This document shows, piece by piece, positions 16,150 to 22,718 of a stretch of 64,000 bases of DNA. The notes under the pieces were generated by a model. The model did no database searches. It worked only from the letters and a program-made list of their open reading frames with translations, and had not been told where the DNA came from. A program made the translations under genes and the position numbers. Within the stretch, counting starts at the first letter, position 1; every line of letters starts with the position of its first letter. The stretch comes from Streptomyces sp. SirexAA-E (GTDB lineage: Bacteria > Actinomycetota > Actinomycetes > Streptomycetales > Streptomycetaceae): contig NC_015953.1 of the NCBI RefSeq assembly GCF_000177195.2, positions 434,001 to 498,000 of the forward strand, written 5' to 3'.

Positions 16150-17027
16150 TATTTCACTGCTCCAAGAGAGAGGCCCTGGACGAGTTTGTCCTGGGCGGCG
16201 TAGCCGGCGGCGAGCACCGGCAGGGACACGACGACGGACGCGGCGCACAGCTGGGCGAGGAACAGCCCCTGACTGGTGACGAATCCGGTGAGGAAGACGG
16301 GTGCCGTCTGGGCGACGACGCCGGTGAGCACCCGGGCGAAGAGAAGTTCGTTCCAGCTGAAGATGAAGCAGATCAGCGCGGTGGCGGCGATGCCGGGGGC
16401 TGCCATCGGGGCGACCACCCGGGCCAGGACGGTCGGCAGCCGGGCCCCGTCGACCTGGGCGGCCTCGATGACGGAGACGGGCACGTCCGCGAGGAAGGAC
16501 TGGAGCATCCAGACCGCGATCGGCAGGTTCATCGAGGTGTAGAGCAGGACCAGGAGCCAGATGTTGTCCAGCATCCCCGTGTTCTTGGCGAAGAGGTAGA
16601 TGGGCAGCAGCCCCGCGACGACGGGCAGCATCTTCGTGGAGAGGAAGAAGAACAGCACGTCGGTCCACTTGCGCACGCGCCGGATGGAGAGGGCGTACGC
16701 CGCCGGGAGCGCCAGCAGGAGCACCAGGAGCGTGGAGAAGAAGGACGCGCCCAGGGAGTTGAGCAGGGGCGGCCAGGGGGTCACGCCGGTGTCGGCGCCG
16801 AAGAAGGCCCGGTAGCCGTCGAGGGTGAGCGGTGCGAAGAGGGAGGGCGGGTTGGTGGCGGCGTCCGACTCGGCGTGCAGCGAGGTCAGGAACATCCACA
16901 GCGCGGGCAGGCAGAAGGCGAGCCCGGCCGCCCAGGCGAGCAGGCCCAGTGCGGTGGAGCGCCGCTTGGCCCTGCGCGCGGCGCGGGGCACGGCCGGGGA
17001 GGACGCGGGAGCGGTGGTGGCGGTCAT
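16149..17027 (-). CDS. Carbohydrate ABC transporter permease (MalG-like)
   Basis: 292 residues with six predicted transmembrane helices; the first is LGLLAWAAGLAFCLPALWMF. The cytoplasmic EAA loop that docks the ATPase is EAAQVDGARLPTVLARVVAPMAAPG at about residue 195. MalG-type permeases end close to the final helix, as here. It pairs with the permease encoded just upstream, overlapping by 4 bases, to form the membrane channel of a CUT1 importer. No ATPase is encoded nearby; in Streptomyces the shared MsiK ATPase energises such systems. The substrate is probably a polyol, judging by the operon partners. Confidence 0.93.
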   Translation of the reverse strand: MTATTAPASSPAVPRAARRAKRRSTALGLLAWAAGLAFCLPALWMFLTSLHAESDAATNPPSLFAPLTLDGYRAFFGADTGVTPWPPLLNSLGASFFSTLLVLLLALPAAYALSIRRVRKWTDVLFFFLSTKMLPVVAGLLPIYLFAKNTGMLDNIWLLVLLYTSMNLPIAVWMLQSFLADVPVSVIEAAQVDGARLPTVLARVVAPMAAPGIAATALICFIFSWNELLFARVLTGVVAQTAPVFLTGFVTSQGLFLAQLCAASVVVSLPVLAAGYAAQDKLVQGLSLGAVK

Positions 17028-17986
17028 GCGCGGTTCGCCTCCTCACTGAAGAGGGACGAGACGACCCGGAGCGCGAAGGTGGCGATGATGATCGTGCCGA
17101 TCACGACGACGACTCCCGCGGCGGACGCCAGTCCGTATTCGTGGGCTTGGTAGAAGGTCTGGTAGATCGTGTACGGAAGGTTGGCGGTGCCGAGCCCGCC
17201 CGCGGTGAGGGTGAACACCGCGTCGAAGTTCTGCACGATGTAGACGGCCCCGAGCAGGACGCCGAGTTCGAGGTACCGGCGCAGGTGGGGCAGGGTCAGG
17301 TAGCGGAAGGTCTGCCAGGCGCTCGCCCCGTCGAGGCGCGCGGCCTCGATCACCTCGGCGGGCCGGCTCTGGAGTCCGGCGAGCAGGATCAGCATCATGA
17401 ACGGCGTCCACTGCCAGACCAGTGCGGCGATGACCGCGAGCAGCGGCATGTCGGCTATCCAGTCGGGCTGGCTGGGCGAGGTGTCCCCGAAGAGGTCGCC
17501 GATCCAGCTCAGGGCGCCGTTGAAGAGCCCGTACTCCGGGTTGTAGAGGGCGTGCTTCCACAGCAGTGCGGCGGAGACGGGGACGAGCAGGAACGGCGTG
17601 ATCAGGAGCGTGCGGACCATGCCCCGGCCGAAGAACGTCCGGTCCAGGAGGAGTGCCAGGGCGAGCCCCAGGACCACCGTGGCGATGACGACGCCCGCGG
17701 TGAGCAGCACCGTGGTGACGACCGAGTCGCGCAGCGCGGCGTCGGTGAAGACGGAGGCGTAGTTGCCGAGCCCGTTGAAGCTGCGCTTGTCGGGGTTGAG
17801 GGAGTTCCAGTCGAAGAGCGAGATCACCAGGGTCGCCACGAACGGCAGCTGGGTGACGACGATCAGGAAGACCAGGGCGGGCAGGAGCGGCGCCCGGGTG
17901 GCCCAGGCCTTGCCTCCGCCCTTGCGGGGCGCGGGTGCGGGTGGCTGGGGCGTGGAGACGGGTGTGGTGCCGACTGCTGTGGTCAT
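17024..17986 (-). CDS. Carbohydrate ABC transporter permease (MalF-like)
   Basis: 320 residues. After a Pro-rich N-terminal cytoplasmic tail come six predicted helices, beginning LLPALVFLIVVTQLPFVATLVISLF. The EAA loop is EAARLDGASAWQTFRYLTLPHL at about residue 225. The start ATG at 17986 overlaps the binding-protein stop by 4 bases (ATGA), which fits translational coupling and removes a long spurious upstream extension. It works with the downstream MalG-like permease and the lipoprotein encoded upstream as one importer. Confidence 0.93.
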   Translation of the reverse strand: MTTAVGTTPVSTPQPPAPAPRKGGGKAWATRAPLLPALVFLIVVTQLPFVATLVISLFDWNSLNPDKRSFNGLGNYASVFTDAALRDSVVTTVLLTAGVVIATVVLGLALALLLDRTFFGRGMVRTLLITPFLLVPVSAALLWKHALYNPEYGLFNGALSWIGDLFGDTSPSQPDWIADMPLLAVIAALVWQWTPFMMLILLAGLQSRPAEVIEAARLDGASAWQTFRYLTLPHLRRYLELGVLLGAVYIVQNFDAVFTLTAGGLGTANLPYTIYQTFYQAHEYGLASAAGVVVVIGTIIIATFALRVVSSLFSEEANRA

Positions 17987-19341
17987 CGGTACTCCTTGGC
18001 GACCTGCTCGGCCAGCTTCTGGGAGGTGGCGAGCGCCTTGTCGACGGACTGGCGGCCGGCGATGGCGGCGCTGATCTCCTGGGCGACCTTGGTGCCGAGA
18101 TCGGTGAACTCGGGGATGCCGACGAACTGGATGCCCGCGACGGGGCGCGGCTGGGTGCCCGGGTTCAGCGAGTCGGCACCGGCGATGGCCTGTTCGGTGA
18201 CGTCGGCGAAGGCGCCCGCCTCCTCGCGATAGGCGGGGTTGTCGTAGGTGGAGGCGCGTTTGCCGGCGGGTACGTCGGACCAGCCGCTGGTCTCGCCGAC
18301 GAGCTCCTCGTACTCCTTGCTCGACGCCCAGGAGACGAACGTCCAGGCGTCGTCGGCCTTCCTGGAGGCCTTCTGGATGCCCCAGGCCCAGGTGTAGAGC
18401 CAGCCGGAGCTCTTGGTCTTCTCGACCGGCGCGGGCACGTAACCGATCTTGCCCTTCACCGGGGAGCCGGAGGCCTCCAGCGATCCGGCGCCCGCCGTGG
18501 CGTCGTACCACATGGCGGTCTTGCCCTGCGTCATGTTGTTGAGGCACTCGGCGTACCCGGACTGGGAGGCGCCGCGCTCCCCGTGCTTGCGCACGAGGTC
18601 GACGTAGAACCGGGTGGCCTCCTTGAACTCCGGTGCGGTGAGCCGCGCTTCCCAGTCCTTGGTGAACCAAGTGCCGCCCATGGTGTTGACGACGGTGGTG
18701 AGCGGGGCCATGAGTTCGCCCCAGCCCGGCAGTCCGCGCAGGCAGATGCCCTTCATGCCGGGCTCGGCACCGTCGGCCTGTGCCGCGAGACCGGCCACCT
18801 GCTGCCAGGTGGGGTGATCGGGCATGGTGAGGCCCTTGGCGTCGAAGACGTCCTTGCGGTACATGAGGAACGACGACTCGCCGTAGAAGGGCTCGGCGTA
18901 GAGCTTGCCCTCGGCGGTGAGCGCGTCCCGCAGGGGCTTGAGGATGTCCTCCTGGTCGAAGTCGGCGTCCTGCTCGGCGTAGTCGTCCAGCGCGTGCAGC
19001 CAGTCGTTCTTCGCGAAGAAGGGCACCTCGAAGTTGCTGATGGTGCCGACGTCGTACTGACCCGCCTGGTTGGAGAAGTCCTGGCTGATCTTGTCGCGGA
19101 CGTCGTTCTCCGGGAGCACGGTGAAGTTCACCTTGATGCCGGTCTCCCGGGTGAAGTGCTCCGCGGTGAGCTTCTGCAACTGGAGCATCTGCGGGTTGTT
19201 CACCATCAGTACGTTCAGCGCGTCACCTCCTCCGAAGGAGGTGCCGCCGGCTCCGGCGCACCCGGCTGCCAGAAGTGCCATCGCTGCTGTGCCCGCGACC
19301 GCACGCACGCGGGTTCCACGGCGTCGTTGCTGGTGGGGCAT
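17983..19341 (-). CDS. Polyol/sugar ABC transporter substrate-binding lipoprotein
   Basis: 452 residues. A lipoprotein signal peptide ends at the lipobox LAAGC (Cys28), so the protein is anchored outside the membrane. The family-1 solute-binding fold starts ALNVLMVNNPQMLQLQKLTAEHF and includes YDVGTISNFEVPFFA and AEPFYGESSFLMYRKD. The NVLMVNNP opening resembles sorbitol/mannitol-binding SmoE/MtlE proteins, which supports a polyol substrate along with the dehydrogenase and kinase downstream. It is the first gene of the five-gene operon, preceded by a strong hairpin (19422-19452) and motif copies shared with the DeoR promoter. Confidence 0.9.
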   Translation of the reverse strand: MPHQQRRRGTRVRAVAGTAAMALLAAGCAGAGGTSFGGGDALNVLMVNNPQMLQLQKLTAEHFTRETGIKVNFTVLPENDVRDKISQDFSNQAGQYDVGTISNFEVPFFAKNDWLHALDDYAEQDADFDQEDILKPLRDALTAEGKLYAEPFYGESSFLMYRKDVFDAKGLTMPDHPTWQQVAGLAAQADGAEPGMKGICLRGLPGWGELMAPLTTVVNTMGGTWFTKDWEARLTAPEFKEATRFYVDLVRKHGERGASQSGYAECLNNMTQGKTAMWYDATAGAGSLEASGSPVKGKIGYVPAPVEKTKSSGWLYTWAWGIQKASRKADDAWTFVSWASSKEYEELVGETSGWSDVPAGKRASTYDNPAYREEAGAFADVTEQAIAGADSLNPGTQPRPVAGIQFVGIPEFTDLGTKVAQEISAAIAGRQSVDKALATSQKLAEQVAKEYR

Positions 19342-19377
19342 GGATTCTCCTGATCGGTCGTAGCGGCTCGTCCTTCG

Positions 19378-19412
19378 GTGCCCGTGGCGCGTGTCCGGTG
19401 GGTTCCGGGCAC
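19378..19412. promoter_or_regulatory. Inverted GTGCCCG pair upstream of polyol operon (possible DeoR site)
   Basis: GTGCCCGT at 19378-19385 and its inverse CGGGCAC at 19406-19412 lie 37-71 bases before the binding-protein start. The same GTGCCCG core recurs upstream of the DeoR gene, which suggests a shared regulator. In GC-rich DNA such short motifs also arise by chance. Confidence 0.35.
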
Positions 19413-19421
19413 GGCGGGGCT

Positions 19422-19452
19422 GCCCCCGGCCTCCTCGGCGGAGGTCGGGGGC
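19422..19452 (-). terminator. Terminator hairpin after DeoR gene
   Basis: A 13-base-pair stem with one G-U pair (left arm GCCCCCGGCCTCC) and 5-base loop TCGGC lies 15 bases past the DeoR stop and upstream of the polyol operon. It separates the regulator transcript from the operon. Confidence 0.8.
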
Positions 19453-19466
19453 GGGTCCTTCGTGGT

Positions 19467-20228
19467 TCAGACGCGGATGACGTTGGGGCCGAGGAGGGAG
19501 TAGCGCTGGGCCTCGGCCGCGGGCAGCCCGGTGTCGGTGACGACGGCCTCGAAGTCGCCGACCCCGGCGAAGCGGCAGAAGCTCACCGCTCCGAACTTCG
19601 TGTGGACGCCGGCGAAGACGCGGCGGCGGGCGCTGCGCATGGCCTGCGCCTTGACCTCGCTGACGGCCGGGTCCGGGGTGGTGAGCCCGTACCGCCGGGA
19701 GATGCCGTTCGCGCCGACGAACGCCAGGTCGATGACGAAGTCGGCGAGCATGCGGGTGGTCCAGTGGTCGACCGTCGCCATCGTGCTGCTGCGCACCCGT
19801 CCGCCGAGCAGGAGCACGGCGGTCTTCTCCGCGTCCGCGAGGACCGTCGCCACGGCCAGGGACGCGGTGACCACGGTCAGCGGCCGGTCCCGGGGCAGGG
19901 CCTCGGCGATGAGCTGCGGGGTGTAGCCCTCGTCGACGAAGACCGTCTCGGCGTCCTGGAGCAGGTCCGCGGCGGCCGCCGCGATCCGGGACTTCTGCGG
20001 TACGTGGCGTGTGGTGCGCATCGCGAGGGTGGTCTCGAAGCCCGCGCTCTCCACGGGGTACGCACCGCCGTGGGTACGGCGTACGAGGCCGTGTTCCTCG
20101 AGGGTGTGCAGATCACGCCTGATGGTCTCCTTGGCCACCTGGAACTCGTCGGCCAGCCTGTTCACGTCGACCGAACCGTCCCGTCGGGCCGTCTCGAGAA
20201 TTCCCCGCCGGCGTTCCTCGGTGCCCAC
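19467..20228 (-). CDS. DeoR/GlpR-family sugar regulator
   Basis: 253 residues. The N-terminal winged helix-turn-helix (about residues 6-57) has the DeoR signature ...LADEFQVAKETIRRDLHTLEEHGLVRRTHGGA. The C-terminal DeoRC sensor domain (about 75-235) shows the phosphosugar-isomerase-like fold, with FVDEGYTPQLIAEALP and VDHWTTRMLADFVIDLAFVGANG. Such repressors respond to phosphorylated sugars. Here the inducer could be the product of the PfkB kinase in the downstream operon. It lies 5' of that operon on the same strand but is separated by a terminator, so it is probably an independent transcript. Confidence 0.92.
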   Translation of the reverse strand: MGTEERRRGILETARRDGSVDVNRLADEFQVAKETIRRDLHTLEEHGLVRRTHGGAYPVESAGFETTLAMRTTRHVPQKSRIAAAAADLLQDAETVFVDEGYTPQLIAEALPRDRPLTVVTASLAVATVLADAEKTAVLLLGGRVRSSTMATVDHWTTRMLADFVIDLAFVGANGISRRYGLTTPDPAVSEVKAQAMRSARRRVFAGVHTKFGAVSFCRFAGVGDFEAVVTDTGLPAAEAQRYSLLGPNVIRV

Positions 20229-20268
20229 GACACCATCCCTGTGCTAGGTGCGAATTCGCCAGGGTCCG

Positions 20269-20462
20269 GTGTCCGTTCGGGCCCTCGCATAGTTTGTACA
20301 AGCAGTAACGGGTGTTCGACCACCTCCTTCGCTCCACGGACTGTGCCCGTTCGTGCCCGTTCCGCCCGAGGGGACCTCGCTGGTCAACGGGCTTTCCGGT
20401 GGACGGGGCACCATGGGCACCGCCTGTTCCGGCCGGTATCCTGCCCGTTCGGTGCCCGGTTC
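20269..20462. repeat. Short direct repeats of GTGCCCGTTC in the DeoR/methyltransferase intergenic region
   Basis: The 361-base divergent gap contains GTGTCCGTTC (20269), two exact head-to-tail copies of GTGCCCGTTC (20343-20352 and 20353-20362), CTGCCCGTTC (20441) and GTGCCCGGTTC (20452). The 10-base spacing of the tandem pair puts them on one face of the helix. They may be DeoR boxes. Apart from these and an AT-richer patch at 20286-20305 that may hold a promoter, no gene was seen in this gap. Confidence 0.45.
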
Positions 20463-20589
20463 GCGGTCACGGGTGCCCGCCCGGTACGGGCACGAGGGTG
20501 GCCGGTGTCCGCTCTTGCCGAAGCGCGCGCTGTGGCAGACTTCGCGGGCGTAACGCTTCGATTCGCCACTTCCGCAACGGAGTTCGGTA

Positions 20590-21375
20590 ATGAAGACCGG
20601 GATACCTCAGCCGCCGATCGACACCGGCAAGCCGCATCCGGCCCGTGTCTACGACGCGCTCCTGGGCGGCAAGGACAACTACCCGGTGGACCAGGCGGTA
20701 GCCGAGCACCTGCCGGCCGAGGCGAGGACCGGGGCGTTCCAGCAGCGGGCGTTCATGAACCGGGCGACCGCGTGGCTGGCGGGCGAGGGCGTGGACCAGT
20801 TCCTCGACATCGGTACGGGCATCCCGACGGCCCCGAACCTCCACCAGATCGCCCAGGAGATCGTCCCGGCGTCACGGGTCGTCTACTGCGACAACGACCC
20901 GATCGTCCTGCGGCACGCCGAGGCCCTGCTGGTCAGCCGCCCGGAGGGAGCCACCGACTACGTCCACGCCGATGTGCGCGCGCCCGGCACGATCATCGAG
21001 GCCGCCCGCCGGACCCTGGACTTCGGCCGCCCCGTCGCCCTGTCGCTCCTGGGGCTGCTGCACTTCCTGCCCGACGACGAGGACCCGTACGGCATCGTGC
21101 GCACCCTGACCGCAACGCTGGCGCCCGGCAGCTGGGTGGCCCTGTCCCAGGGCGCGTCGGACGTGAACCCGGAGCGGGGCGAGCAGGGGACGGAGGAGTA
21201 CGGCAAGGGCGGCATCCGGCTGGCGCTGCGCACCCGCGCCGAGTTCGCCCGCTTCTTCGAGGGGCTGGAGGTCGTGGAGCCGGGTGTCGTGACGGCACCG
21301 CGCTGGTTCCGCGGCACGGCGGCCCCGGAGCCCGAGGAGAGCGGGATGTACGTGGCGGTGGCCCGCGTCCCGTAG
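20590..21375 (+). CDS. SAM-dependent methyltransferase, DUF574/Methyltransf_19 type
   Basis: 261 residues. This actinobacteria-specific family starts ...PHPARVYDALLGGKDNYPVDQAVAE, exactly the pattern seen here, followed by the SAM-binding glycine motif FLDIGTGIPTAPNLHQ and the acidic YCDNDPIVLRHA. Targets are unknown for almost all members, although they are expanded in Streptomyces. The ATG at 20590 lies just after a run with little coding signal and gives the conserved N-terminus. It is divergent from the DeoR regulator. The M20 peptidase remnant lies downstream in the opposite orientation. Confidence 0.9.
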   Translation: MKTGIPQPPIDTGKPHPARVYDALLGGKDNYPVDQAVAEHLPAEARTGAFQQRAFMNRATAWLAGEGVDQFLDIGTGIPTAPNLHQIAQEIVPASRVVYCDNDPIVLRHAEALLVSRPEGATDYVHADVRAPGTIIEAARRTLDFGRPVALSLLGLLHFLPDDEDPYGIVRTLTATLAPGSWVALSQGASDVNPERGEQGTEEYGKGGIRLALRTRAEFARFFEGLEVVEPGVVTAPRWFRGTAAPEPEESGMYVAVARVP

Positions 21376-21384
21376 GCCGAGTCC

Positions 21385-21890
21385 GCCGAGCCAGGCGAGG
21401 GCGGCCACCGCCATGGCACTGACGCCGGTGTCCAGGGTCGGCTGGACGACGGGGGGCGAACGTGGCGCTGTGGTTGACCGGGATGTCCTGCGGGACGGTT
21501 CCCTTCCTGGCTGCCTCGGCGTAGCGCTCGGGGTCGATGCCGCCGATCGCCCAGGAGGTGAAGGGCACACCGAACGCCCGGGGGATCTCGCTCAGGTCCT
21601 CGCTGGCGGTCTGCGGTTCGACGGTGTGGGCGTCGTCGCCGAAGTACGCGCCGAAGGCGTCCGCGACGCGCCGGGTCGGCTCCTCGTCGTTGACGACGGG
21701 CGGGAAGGAGGCCGTCCGCTCGAACTCGGGCTCCCGGGGTGCCAGAAACGCCTCGCACTCGGCTCCGACGATCCGCTCGATCGCGTCCAGGACCTGATCG
21801 CGTGTGGCGTCGAGCATGGCGCCGTCGGCTTCCTCACGACGGCCGTGGACCCGGCCGCCGAGAACGAGGTCGGGGCGCGCCCGGCGGTGG
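21385..21890 (-). pseudogene. C-terminal remnant of an M20 amidohydrolase/aminoacylase
   Basis: The minus strand encodes the last ~150 residues of an M20-type peptidase: a dimerisation-domain piece (ATRDQVLDAIERIVGAECEAF) and the catalytic-domain end (AHTVEPQTASEDLSEIP...WAIGGIDPERYAEA...IPVNHSATFAP). The expected continuation VVQPTLDTGVSAMAVAALAWLG is in another frame; one extra base in the six-G run at 21451-21456 accounts for the shift. The N-terminal half, including the metal-binding HxD region, is missing. It also lacks its own stop and runs into the antisense of the methyltransferase gene. The strip 21891-22076 shows nothing further. Confidence 0.72.
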
Positions 21891-22076
21891 ACCGGCTCCC
21901 GCTCGTCGGGCCTCTCCCGGCGCCTGGCCCGGTGGCGTACCGTTCCCCGCGACGCGCGGGCCGTCGGCGGGGCGGAACCTGTTCTGCCGGGCGGCCCCGC
22001 GACGGGCGGCCGGAGATCCGGCGGCCCACTCGCCCGCCCGGCGGCTCCCGTTCGCCGGCCGACGGAAGGAAGGCAC

Positions 22077-22709
22077 ATGACCGAGGCCGCCCGGCCCCCC
22101 GCCGCCGTCGCGTTCGACGCCATCGGTGCCGCGTACGAGCAGGCCTTCGCCGGCTCGGCCGCGCACCGTGCATCACTCGGCCGTCTGCTGGAGGAACTCG
22201 CCCCGCGCGGCCGGGTCCTGGACGTCGGGAGCGGCACGGGGCGCCCGACCGCCGGGACGCTGGCCGGCGCGGGGCACGAGGTGCTGGGGGTCGACGTGTC
22301 CCCGGTGATGGTGGACCTCGCGTCCCGACGGGTGCCGGAGGCCGACTTCCGCTGCGCGGACATCCGCGCTCTGCCGTTGGAGCCGGCGGGTTACGACGCG
22401 GTCTGCGTGTACTTCGCGCTGTTGCAGATGTCCCGCGCGGACCAGACCCGGCTGGTGCGCCGGCTCGCCGCGTCCCTGCGGCCCGGGGGCCGGCTGGTGC
22501 TGGCGACGGTGCCGCTGGACGTGGAGGACGTGGCCGCCGAGTTCATGGGCCAGGAGGTGCGGGTGACCAGCTTCGGACCCGAGGCGCTCGGGGAGCTCGT
22601 GACGGGGGCCGGGCTCACGGTGGAGTGGGAGCGGCACACCGTGTTCACGCCCGACCGTCCCGGTGCGGTACCGGAGCCCCAGGTGTTCCTGCACTGCACA
22701 CGCGGCTGA
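22077..22709 (+). CDS. Class I SAM-dependent methyltransferase
   Basis: 210 residues with a Rossmann-fold methyltransferase core. SAM-binding motif I is VLDVGSGTGRPTAGTLAGAGHEVLGVDVSP; an acidic residue follows in FRCADIRALPLE, and LRPGGRLVLATVP is motif IV-V. The N-terminus FDAIGAAYEQAF matches small-molecule methyltransferases of the UbiE/11 type. The ribosome site GGAAGGAAGG precedes the ATG. Substrate unknown. It converges on the sensor-phosphatase gene, 9 bases from its stop. Confidence 0.88.
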   Translation: MTEAARPPAAVAFDAIGAAYEQAFAGSAAHRASLGRLLEELAPRGRVLDVGSGTGRPTAGTLAGAGHEVLGVDVSPVMVDLASRRVPEADFRCADIRALPLEPAGYDAVCVYFALLQMSRADQTRLVRRLAASLRPGGRLVLATVPLDVEDVAAEFMGQEVRVTSFGPEALGELVTGAGLTVEWERHTVFTPDRPGAVPEPQVFLHCTRG

Positions 22710-22718
22710 CGCCGTCGC

